64,000 nucleotides of DNA from Chamaecyparis obtusa (lineage: Eukaryota; Streptophyta; Pinopsida; Cupressales; Cupressaceae), in NCBI GenBank assembly GCA_027943335.1, contig BSBK01009267.1, positions 400,001 through 464,000 of the forward strand, written 5' to 3'. Under the pieces are notes generated by a model. The model was not told where the DNA came from. It worked only from the letters and a program-made list of their open reading frames with translations, and did not search any database. This document shows, in pieces, positions 49,000 to 59,821 of the stretch (its first letter is position 1; each line of letters starts with the position of its first letter). The translations under genes and the position numbers were made by a program.

Positions 49000-51900
49000 T
49001 AGCACCAGAAAGAGGGGAGGCTAGGCCTCTACCCACCAAACGGAGAGTAACAGGTAAAAAAAAACAACTAAGAGATTAAGACATATTACAGACTCGGAGT
49101 ATGAAGGATCATATAACAGAAAAAAAAAAACTCTAATGAAGAATGTCATCAAAATTATCTATCCAGGTGGTCCAACCAAGCACGCCTTCCATCCAGACCA
49201 CTTTTTTCTATTCCAAAATCTGAGAATAGATATGCAGCTTATCAAATCTGGGTCTATTGTTGTCTCTAATGTCCTATATAAGTTTCCCAAGTGCCTCATC
49301 AAAATTAGTTTGGTTGTCAACAATACTGGCCAATTCGAAACTATCCTTCATCTCGTATATGAACATAGAGGCATGACCATCACGAAGAAATCTCTACAAC
49401 TTCTTTCACTCCAGATTCATCACACAGCAAACTGCAAAACAATTTTGAAATGGGTGAGTTTTCTATAAAACCCAGTAAGAGTCCTATCAATGCCTTGAAA
49501 TTTAGAATCATTTCTCAATTTCCAAATAAACCAAAGGATGAAAGATGAGAGAATATGCTAGAATGGGTTAGCATCTTTGCGGAGCCCATCAATAAATCCA
49601 GTAATGATATCAAGAGTAAAAACATGTTTAGTAATAGAAACACCAAACATAAGCCAAATCTCTCTAGCAAAGCTACAATCAAAGAATATGTGCCTCATAG
49701 TCTCAGACATCCTACAAATAGGGCAAGTGTCAAAGGCAGCCTAGTGGTTCCTAATCAAAAGTCTATCCAACAACAGTTGCCATTTGAAGCATTTGACCTT
49801 AGGCGGGATGGGGGATTTCCATAGTTTATCAAAAAAAAATTTCCAATCAGTAGAGCTAGTGTTTCTATACCAAATGGTTAATATGATTAGTGACAGAGGT
49901 ATCATGATTGAGGAAATTATATATATCTTTAGCTTTAATAATAGTAAGGAGAGAACTATTTTTCTATCTAAAATTGAGGTATCTATGGGAATCAACATCA
50001 GTGTTTCTAGGAAGATTGAGGGTATCATAGGCCAACTTGAGCAGTTTGTAAGTTCCTTTATGGGAAACACGGAGATCATAATCCCTAGCAAGGCTATCCT
50101 AGCTAATAAGATTGTTATGTTCCATAATATCCATGATGCACTTGATGCCTTTATTAGCCTAGAGTCTAGTACAACACCCCTTGGTAAGGACAAGGGGTTT
50201 ACCCTGGTGGAAGAAATTCCACCAAATAGATCTTTCTCCATGTAAGGTATAATCATAATCAAAATTAGCATTGTCAATGAATCCCCACACATTCTCTCAT
50301 GCCTTCCAAATGGACCTAAAAACCCAAGTGCCCCGAATAGTAACCGAAAACTTACCAGCAATCAGGTCACAAAAGGGGAGGCCTTCCCAAGATTTGGCAT
50401 TTTTAGGGACACCATTCTGAATATTATTTCTGATAAGAACCTTTTAGGGCTCATTCCCTTCAAGGGCTTGGAAGATCCATTTGGATGCAACGGACATACC
50501 CTAAAGTTTGAAATCCTTCAGGCCAAGACCACCAAGACTTTTCTCTAAATGACACCATCTCCATTTAACCGCATGGGCTTTTTTGTTACCTTTCCGATTT
50601 GACCACAGGAAATGGTGAATAGCCTTTTGAATTTCAAAAATTTGATAGTTACTAAACATCCAAATAGAAGAATAATAAATATTGTAGGAGGAGAGGATTT
50701 TCTAGCAGACTTGGACCCTTCCAGCAAGAGAGAGAAATCCATTATTTCATTTATTAAGCTTTTGAATAATTTTTCCCTTGACCCAGAGACACATATATTT
50801 GAGTGAAGGGGACATAGAAAATGGGATACAAAGGTATCTTACAATCTTATTAGGTCCTCCCCAGGCATAGTCAAAATGAATAAACCAATCAGGAGGCACC
50901 TCTTTCCACCCCAGCATGACAAACTTAGAAATGGAGATACGAGACCCTGAGGCCTTACCGAAGAGTTCAAGATTTTGATTGAGACACTAAATGTTATTTT
51001 GTGAAAGCTCCAAAAATAGGGAGGTATCATCAGTGAATTGAATGTTAAGAAGTTCAGATTCATCAGGCAGAGTAATGCCCCTGACTCTAGGAGAGATGGA
51101 ATCATCTTTGAGAAGATAAAATAAAGCATCTGAAGTAATGACAAATAGAGCAGGGGCCAAAGGCCAACCTTGCCTAATGGACCTGGATAATAGGATGGGT
51201 TTGGAAAGAGATCCATTGACTTCAATCATAACAAAGGCATCTTTAAGGAGGATTTGGACATACTTGCAGAATATGTTGGGGAAACCAAAAGCCTTCAGCA
51301 TCATAAGGATAAAATCCCACTCAACCCTTTCATAGGCCTTCTCGAAGTCAAGAAGAAGCATAGAAGCATTCTGATTAGAAGTGTTGGCCCATTCGATGGC
51401 CTCCCAACTAGTAACAAGGTTTTATAAAATATATCTTTGATTAATAAATCCAGTTTGAGTAGAGCAAATGAATTTGGGGAGAATTTGTTCTAGCCGGGAG
51501 GCCAAGATCTTGGCAAGGATCTTATAGGAGACATTAAGAAGAGTGATAGGATGCCAATTTTTAACAAGGGCTCTATCACCACTTTTAGGAATCAGTTTCA
51601 TAATGCTAGTATTAATATAATTACCCAAAGTACCATTAGTGAAAGCTTCAAAGTAGAGCTCATGAAGATCTTTAGTAATCCAGTCAACATTAGCTTTGTA
51701 AAATTTAGCAGGGAGACCATCTGGGCCAGGGGCTTTATTGTCTTTGAGCTTATGGATGGCGTCATAAATTTCTTGATGAGAGACCTTATTTTGGAGGATC
51801 AGGAGATCACTCTCAGAAATCAACTTGGGAATGAGGTCAATGCATCTAATCCTAGTGGCTTCCAAAGTTTCATTATCCTCAGAGGTAAAAAAGGTTTTGT

Positions 51901-53162
51901 AAAACATTTCAAAGGCATTGCTAATGTCCTGCAGGGTGAGGAGCTAATTATCATCCATAACTATTATGTCAATCCTTTCTTTGTTCTACTTGTGCTTAAG
52001 GAGTTTAAAGAAGAGTTTTGAACCTTTATCTCCATACTGAAGCCAATGATTGCGGGCTCTAATCAAGGCAACTTTGATCTTGACTTGTTGATGATTTTTT
52101 AAGGGAATCTCTAGCCAAGGAGACTTGTTCAACAAGGGCTGGGGAATCGAGTTGGGATTGAATATTACTTTCGAGCACACGAAGATGATTAGAGAGAAAT
52201 TTCTCCATGCATCTAAAATCTTTAGCCTTCTTTTGACCAAAGGTTTGAAAGATTTTTTGCCAAGAGGAGATATTAAGATTCCATCTACTAGTTTGAGAGG
52301 GATTTATTTTGCAAGTTGAGAAGTCTAACCATCTTAATGGTAATAATCACATCTTGGTCTCCAAGAAGAGAAGTGTTGAGGATGAATTTCTGATTAGGCT
52401 GGGAGGAAGTCAGGATGGAGTTCCTGAGATTAACTAAAGCTAAGATGGGGTAGTGGTCAGAAAGGGTAGCAGGAATAGAAGCAATAGTAGTACGGAATTG
52501 GTTAGGGAAGAAGGAGAAGAAACTAGTATTAGCATAAAACCTGTCAAGCCTAGAATAAATCCGGTTAGGTCCCTATTGAAAATTGCACCAAGTATACTAG
52601 ATGACCAAAGATTCAGATCTATTTCCTTCAAGAGGGTCGAAAAGATGAAGATGATGTTTAAGATTATCCCAATGGGCCTTCTCAGACCCTTTCCACTCAA
52701 AAGGAGAGCCTCCAATTTTTTCCTTTGAGTTCTCAATCATATTAAAATCACCACCAATAAGCCAAGGAACACTAGGCAGGGTGGTCATCCAATCGCAGAG
52801 AGTGGCTCTTTCATTATAATCATTAGGGGCATAAAGAGAGAAAATCCGAAAAGGGGAATCATTAACCATTAAAGTGACCCAAGCCACCCTATTATAGGGT
52901 GAAATACCTGAATTAGTTATGTATCTAGTCCATTTAGGGCTAATGAGGGAAACTCCACCTTTCCCTTTAGGATGAAAGGTGACAATCTTAAAGGCATCCT
53001 TCCAGATACAATTAAGGGCATTATCCAAAGTGAAACCTATAGCTTTAATTTCTTACAACATCATAAAATCAGTATTAGAATGATTGTCCATAAACCTCTT
53101 AATGATCTAAACTTACGATCTAGAGACTTGAGGCCTCTAACATTCCAGGAGATAAACTTCAT
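49000..53162 (-). pseudogene. LINE ORF2: endonuclease, reverse transcriptase, zf-RVT
   Basis: ORF2 starts MKFISWNVRGLKSLDRKFRS at 53162, a typical plant LINE APE-like endonuclease start. SLYAPNDYNERATL and WLIGGDFNMIENSKEKIGGS follow. RT boxes are DNKAPGPDGLPAKFYKANVD, LLLDFEKAYERVEWD, RSIRQGWPLAPALFV (normally RQGDPLSP) and the catalytic FTDD (about 51030). The zinc finger has CPICRMSETMRHIFFDC near 49700. In-frame stops include those near 53054, 51420 and 49740. The product would nick the target and copy LINE RNA into it. Confidence 0.9.
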
Positions 53163-54724
53163 GGGGAAATATGATTAAGGGAGCTAGTAGGGAGACCAGA
53201 GTTGTCTCCATTCTTCTTTTTGTTCTTAGATCCAAGGGGTCTACCTTTCTTCTTAGAAGAAGAGCATTTCATGCCATCTTCCTCATCACTGCCACCAGTA
53301 GAGTCAAAACATGACCCCTGAAAATCTTTAGTGGCAGGACCAGAGGTTGGTTTAGGTTTAGCATAAATAACTTCTATGACCGGATTGTCTTCAATTTCAT
53401 TAAGGGAGGAGGATGGGGGATTAGGAGGAATATCCTCATTAGGGGTGTCCGCTACCAGAGTGGCATCTATAATAATATTATCAACTTTGTTATTATCAAT
53501 ATTGTCATTCATGGTGATGTCAATATCAGTGTTAAGGTCAATTTTGTCTGAATCATCATGGTGTCTAGCTTCAATCATGAGCGGACTAGTATTAAGAATT
53601 TCAAAGCGGTTAGATCTGGGATTACCAGTCTGAATTCATTCCAAAGCAAGTTGTTGAGCATTTTTTCACCTTCATTTTCTATTCTGAACAATTTGGAATT
53701 CATCAGGAGAAGGAGTTTCAAGAGAAGTAAAGTTAAACAGATTAGGGATTTTCTCAGGGATCATCAATGAATTGGTGTCCATAGCACTTGAGGTTTTGTC
53801 TGACATAGTTCCAAAGGACACGGGAGTGGAAGGGATGCTTTTATCATGGTTGTTCTTAGGAAGGGTTAAACCTGAAGATGTTTTAGGGTTTACGATGGGG
53901 GCATTAGGCTGAGTTCTAACTGAAGGGGCTCCGGGTAAGCTAGGGTTTCCTGGGGCCTCTCTCGAAATAGGCTTCTTACGGTTTGCAATAATCGAGCAAT
54001 TTTTCCTTTGATGCCCTTCTCTTTTGCAGAGAAAGCATGCATTTAAACCACCTAATATCTCAACTAGACAGTTATAAACTTAACTAGCAATGTTAAGGTT
54101 TAAGCTCAGGGGGATTTCGATCCCAAGTTTGATGGAAATTAAAACTCTAGCATCCAAATTAGGAACCAGACAGGAAGTCTCATCTATTCAGATGATCTTT
54201 CCAAATTCATCCAATAAGTGGGGTAAGAATTTCCAAAGAAAGGGTGGGACATCTTTTATTATGACCCACCTAGGGTAGGAGAGTGCAAGAACCTCTTCAT
54301 TGATAGCTTCATGTGACCAAGGTAGGGCATGGAATGAAGTTTTGCCAATGGTCCAGTAGTGTCTCTTAAGGGCTTCCAGCTGTGATTCATGATTATTAAA
54401 GAAAATGATATATAACAACGCGCTGGATTTGCCTACTAAAGGAGATCTTCAAACCAAGCTTCAAATTCCATAAGCTATGAAACCAGTCATCCATGAATTT
54501 GTGTGGTGGGCATTTTTCCACATCAACACAAGCAAAGAAAATCTCAGTAGTGCTTAACCTAGATTTTGCCTAGCAATCTCATTCAACATTTCATCATTTG
54601 GGGAAATGAAGAAATCCTTCAAGGCATTGATAGGGCTCTTACCTTTGGCATTGGGTCATTCGCATCGATCACCTGAAACAAATCTCGCAGCAGGGGAGAT
54701 ACCATTGCTAGGAGGGGAAACCAT
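53159..54724 (-). pseudogene. LINE ORF1: RNA-binding protein with CCHC knuckle and AT-hook-like tail
   Basis: The ORF starts MVSPPSNGISPAARFVSG at 54724, has several stops, then the core ALKRHYWTIGKTSFHALPWS through FLWKFLPHLLDEFGKII (54418-54188). A CCHC knuckle CFLCKREGHQRKNC follows near 54030. The tail is acidic and then basic, with KKKGRPLGSKNKKK, which resembles an AT-hook. Its stop TGA overlaps the ORF2 start as ATGA (53159-53162). It would bind LINE RNA in the ribonucleoprotein. Confidence 0.82.
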
Positions 54725-57433
54725 CTCTGCAAAAGATTTTTTGGGAGGGGGATGAATTGAGGATTAAACTATATTGATAAAAATATATTATTGTGTATAA
54801 AATTACGTTCTAATTTTTTCTTCTCATCTTATTGCTACTTTGTGACTTATTATCACTCAACTATGGAATAGTTAGTATCAGCTAATTTCTTCTATGAATT
54901 AGATTGACCTATCTATTAGGTGAAATTAGGCTTATATTTCTAATGATGGGGTTGTCACATGTATTCATTACCAGCGCCCAATCCGTATCCTATGGATATA
55001 TTTGACCATTTGTGGATGGTGGATCACCTAGAATGCCTCGGCATTGCTCAATATTTTGGAAAAGAGATCATAAACAATCTTGACTACATATATAGGTGAC
55101 TTATGAAAAAACTTATTACCCTTAATAATATTCAATTTTGAAACATTTGTTCTATGCAATTCTAGATTCAAACTTTGTTTATGTCTTATAATCCAGACAT
55201 TGGGCAAGTGAAGGTGTTGAGTGGGCAAGGGATTCTTTAGTTCAAGCTGTAGATGACACATCCATGGCTTTTAGACTCCTTTGATTACATGGATTTGGTG
55301 TATCTATGGGTTAGCTTCCCATACTCTTTTAGAACAATAAACATTGTTCCTTTATAGTGTTACTGTGATGAATAATTGACATAATCCTTTATATTTTGAT
55401 ATTGCAAAAGTATTTTCTCAGTTTAAACAAGGTGATCAGTTCATTTGTTTTAAAGGGCAAGCGAGCCAGTTACAGGAATATATAACTTATACAGGGCCTC
55501 CTAAATTCTATTTCCTGGTGAATCTATACTACAAGAAGCCAAACTATTTAGTAAGAATTTTCTAGAGGATAAGAGAGCCAAAAACCAGATCAATGACAAA
55601 TGGATTATCTCCAAGGGTTTAGTGGGTGAGGTAATGAGCAAAATTTGATGCTAGTATTTCAACAAAATTTAATAAAAGATCAAAGACTTCTATTTTTTTT
55701 AATAACAGTTATAATTCACTCATCATCAGTTAATCTCATATTTGATTATTTCATCAAAAAGTTTATTGTAATCTCTTGAATTGATAGAACTGTTTAGAAG
55801 TTTTCTTTGTTTGTTTGTGTTAGCTTGAGTATGCTCTTGACTTCCCATGGTATGCGAGTCAACCCCAGATTGAGATGAGACTGTACATTGAATAGTACAG
55901 GATGGACGATATTTGGATTGGGAAGTCGCTTTACAGGTAAACAAATTACAAAACCTCGTATCCTAACTTTGACAAGGCCTCCTTTATCAAGCCACATGAT
56001 TTGAATTTGTCTCTTGTTTATTATTTTATAGAATGCCATTTTTGAACAACACCACTTACGTTGATCTAGCCAGGGCAGACTTCAATTTGTGCCAATCTAT
56101 CCATAGGAAAGAACTAGATGCAATTATTAGGTGCAATTTTCAATTTTACTCCTGTATTTCAGTCAGCAATCTTGTGAATTTGAGTACCACTAAAGTTATA
56201 GATAGGAGTACACATGTGAAGGAAAACAAAATTACTGATTGACAACTATGTCCGCTTTATATTTCATTATTGCAGATGGTCCCATGAAAACTGATTTGAC
56301 GAGCTGGGTGTAGTGCAGGATTCAATTGTAAGATTATATTTCTTATCTGCAGTAGCTCTATTTGAACCAAACATGGCTGCTTCTAGGCTTGCATGGGCAC
56401 ACTCTTCCATACTTATGACTGTAGTGAGAAGCCTTTTCTCACGGTGGCATTCATCCCCACATAAGAAATGCCACTTTGTGGATGCCTTTGAGAGGTAAAC
56501 CTACAATTTTTTAACATTACGTGCTAGTATGAGAGAAATTACATTTTTCAACAGATTGCTTAAAATGCAACCGCGCCTTGAGCCTTAACTAGAATTTTTG
56601 AGCTGTGCAGGTGGGATGTTGCATGAGTGCATGAAGATATTCTGGAACCCACAACACATGTTTTGACATGTATGTTTTGGGTGATCAAAATGGTGTGCGT
56701 GGATGGCAGCATTGCGCAGGGTCGGGACATCAACAACGTAATAATAAATGTTGTAATTGTTACCCTAAATTTCTTATTCTGCAAATTTGGCTAGATCTAT
56801 CCCATGGTCTCTATTTTTACCTTGCTAAGCATCCCTGAAAATTTCATGAATTTATCTTTTATTTGTTGGTCTCTACAATTTGTTTTATCCCCTGGCCTGC
56901 AGTTTTAAAATTCATAAAAGTAACCGTTGGAGGCATAAAACCCTAGAAAACCCTAGCCTTCATTCTATTTGGTTGTTACCTTTTTCGGCCACTTAAAACC
57001 CTCAAATTCCCATGCGTGCTTTAATCCTTTTGGCTGGTCGCAGGTTCTCTTATTCTTTCGGTGTTTACCTTTTCCATTCGGTGAACTGGTGACTGCAGCA
57101 ATCCTCTTAGTCACGTAATATTTGGTAGTCAAATCTAAATGGTCAGTGACTCAGCGAACGGTTACCCTTTCTTTAGTCATGTTATCGCTAAGTGTTTAGC
57201 AGTCACTTTAAGTGAGGTCCTAGCTACGAAGATCAACGGCTGGCATATCTTGGCATAGCCTCTTTCTGACACATGTGATCTTACACTAACCGTCGGATGC
57301 TCCAAATCTGTAGCGCTTCAAAGCTTTAATGGGTCCACTGCCACATTGTCCTACATGGAGGCTTTTCATTGGCTGAAGATGGTGATCTGTAAAGGTTGTC
57401 AAAATGGGTCCAGCAGACTGCATAACTTTTAAT

Positions 57434-57497
57434 CCAATGGCTAGCGCATGATCTCATGTGTTGTGTTAGAGCCATGAGATTATGCACCGACCGTCGA
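57434..57497. repeat. Solo-LTR hairpin
   Basis: GGCTAGCGCATGATCTCATG and CATGAGATTATGCACCGACC pair as an imperfect hairpin with a 13-base core that has one mismatch. Related hairpins lie at 57234-57296 and 57635-57713 in the same LTR. Confidence 0.75.
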
Positions 57498-57634
57498 TCT
57501 TGCTTTATCATAGAGGCTCCGTTGGGTGGGTCCTTCCTTGTTGATGTGCTTGAATTTGATTGGTCCACATAGCGATGACTGAGATTTGTCAGTGGGACTT
57601 TGTCAGGACATTTGCAAGAATGTCAGAGGGATGA

Positions 57635-57713
57635 AGATCAACGGCTAACGTATCTTCACATAGCCCTTTTCTAAAACATGTGATCGTATGCCCACCGTTG
57701 GATCTTCCAAGTG
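57635..57713. repeat. Solo-LTR hairpin with outer AGATC-AACGG arms
   Basis: The left arm begins AGATCAACGGCTAACG and the right arm ends GCCCACCGTTGGATCT. The outer bases pair (AGATC-AACGG with CCGTT-GGATCT) and the inner part pairs imperfectly. It is close in sequence to the hairpin at 57234-57296. Confidence 0.65.
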
Positions 57714-59821
57714 TTCAAGCTTCTGTCAGGTGGGTCCATGCCAGGTCAGGATGACATGCTCAATTCTCATTGGTTGTGGCTTTCTGATGTGGACTCAGAC
57801 TTTTCAAAGGGTTTCACAACTGTTTTAAGGATGATCTGGGCCGTTCATCTGCTAGGAAATAAAAGACATCGACAGTCGCATTTTAAAATGACCGACTAGC
57901 TGTTATAATTCAAATTCAAATGTGTTTAAGAGAGTTTTTGCCAGTATTTGATTTACAGACCATGGGCGGTGAAGCAGCTCAGAGAATTTATGTCTTCAGG
58001 ACATTTGCAGTTGAGAGAAGATGATGAGAAGGTCTGGTCGGCCGTCATGAGTCAATTCTTGTCCCTAAGAAGTACCATTCTTAGCATTCATGGTGAGACT
58101 TTGTGCAGGAAAGATAATGAATCTAGGTTGCTTGTCTGCAGGCAACATAGTACAGGGATGGGCATGTAAATAAAATATCTGATCAGCCATGATGTTGTAG
58201 AGATGTAATTATGATCAGTCTTGTTTTGAGTTAGGGTTTGATATCATTTTGATAAAAATCTTTGTAACCCTAGTTAGGTTTTAACTCCTGCCTACATGCA
58301 AAAATAGGAGATGTATATAATGATTTTTGAGAGCTTTAGAGCTGGAAGAATTGACTTTTTGTAAAGAAGAGGTGGACAATTGTAGAATAATTTCACTTTT
58401 CTTAAGGGTCATTTGTGGTATTATTTCTACCCTCTAGCTTATATAGTTGTAAAATTCCCATTGATAATTCAAATATTGCAGAGGTATTTTGTGACAATTC
58501 TTCATGTCCCTATGCTTCCTTGTCTAAATTATCTCTTATTGAATTAAAGTATATGCATGTTTTGGATGATATTTTAGGGTTCCTGATCCCTCTCTCTTTC
58601 TACAATTGTTGTGTATTCTTGTGGATGATTTGATATGAATGTTTTTGTGGGTATACTACACCCCCTTAACAATCTTGTCTCATTCCTATACCAAGTTGCA
58701 GAGGTGAATGTTTGTTTGCAGGTTGTAGATTGTGTCTAAATACTTAGGAATGTTATTGTTGTGAAGGTTTCACTCTTTCCCTAAATAGCCTCTTCCTATT
58801 GAAGACCCTTCTATGAAATATTTATGCAGGCCTATTTAGTGAGTTGTGATCTCCTATACCTAAATTATTCATTAAATTCATCCTTTATATTGAGATTCAA
58901 ACCCTTCATTTCGGTGTATCACCTAGTAGGTAGTTTTCTTTCAAGTCATTTCCTTTCAAGCATTCCTTCTATCCCTTTCCCCTCAAAGATTTACTTTTCC
59001 TGTCAAGAAGCAAATTAAGGTGATTATCCAAGAGGAACCAGCCTAGAACCTGGAGGTCTCATCTTAGTTAGCAAAGGTCCCACAACTTAGAGATGATTCC
59101 CATGTTATACTGAGTTATCAAGACCAAGAGAGCTTGAAAAAAGGGTGCAAACTTAGTGTATAGTAGTAATTACATGCAAAATTGAGAATATTATCCTTTA
59201 CATGTAAAATAGAGTATTTTCTAGTTATAGTCATGTTATTATTTACCTATAACTAATCAAATCACATTGCACTACAGTGGTAGACTTGGTTGGAAAAAGA
59301 GGCAGACAAAGGAGAAGAAGGTGCTGAGGTTAATGTCGTTCCAAAAGCTGAGGTCATTGCAATTTCGGCATCATTCTTGGACACAAAAGTGATCTCCCAA
59401 AACTCGATCTGCCAATCTGAATTCTCTGAAATGATAATGTTGACAAACATGGGTTGTTCCCTTCTGCGGGTAGCCTCTCACTGGACTGTACATACTTCCA
59501 TCTCATAAAATCTTGGCAGAGTACAAATCTATATCGAGTATTTGTCATTTTTAAAAGTTCATTTCTTTTCAAGAGAACTGGGGATGTGACCGTAATGTGT
59601 TCGTTACTATGGAAGAAAACAAGTTCATATGCCTAAAGCAGAGGGCTGATGAAGTGAGGAGGGAACTAGTTTGGGCAGTACATGAGGGTCAGAGAGGAGT
59701 TCCAAGTATGGTTAAATGTGTGTGTATGAGTGTGAGAAAGAGCTTCTATTACACTGCACATTGCAGCAATAAGCAGATTGACGACCACATGGACATGGTT
59801 CTCTTCCAGGCTGTGGAGTAA

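Larger units (their letters stand above)
48972..54762 (-). mobile_element. Near-full-length LINE inserted in the big intron of CPS copy B
   Basis: ATTAAACTATATT at 48959-48971 and 54763-54775 is a perfect 13-bp target duplication; copy A has the single-copy site (ATTCAACTATATTG near 3880). On the minus strand it holds ORF1, then ORF2 with endonuclease, RT and zinc-finger domains. The 5' UTR is only about 38 bases, so the element is close to complete. No RNase H follows the zinc finger, unlike the LINE at 15102-25443. Stops in both ORFs make it inactive now. Confidence 0.92.
56758..59165 (+). mobile_element. Solo LTR in an intron of CPS copy B
   Basis: The 2408-base insert starts TGTTACCC and ends GTATAGTA. 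It is flanked by GTAAT on both sides (56753-56757 and 59166-59170); copy A has a single GTAAA there. No gag, pol or second LTR is present, so it is best read as a solo LTR left by LTR-LTR recombination; the final CA would have changed to TA. The left target copy coincides with the intron donor GTAAT. The insert contains three hairpins. Family is unknown; strand is taken from its TG start only. Confidence 0.75.
12783..59821 (+). pseudogene. CPS (pseudogene): CPS copy B, disrupted class II diterpene cyclase pseudogene
   Basis: Every exon of copy A visible in this window has a counterpart: ~12783-12869, 12956-13106 plus 42443-42598 (exon 2 split by Copia), 42991-43174, 43307-43524, 54975-55095, 55197-55309, 55408-55630, 55824-55936, 56032-56130, 56276-56494, 56611-56752, 59278-59487 and ~59573-59821. 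Lesions seen: the 29.3 kb insertion in exon 2; DIDD changed to AVDD (55246-55257); in-frame stops TGA 55282, TAG 55893, TGA 56292, TGA 56624 and TAG 59281; a 4-base deletion near 55468; and acceptor AG changed to AA at 55406-55407 and before 59573. Apart from the Copia insertion, exons 2-5 are still open. Copy B cannot make an active cyclase. Confidence 0.93.

Noticed and set aside
49784..50245. Plus-strand ORF of 153 codons and other plus-strand ORFs within 49.1-54.3 kb
   Set aside because: They are antisense to the LINE ORFs, which carry clear endonuclease and RT motifs on the minus strand.
57326..58169. Small genes in the solo LTR
   Set aside because: Short open stretches on both strands with no domain, inside a non-coding terminal repeat.
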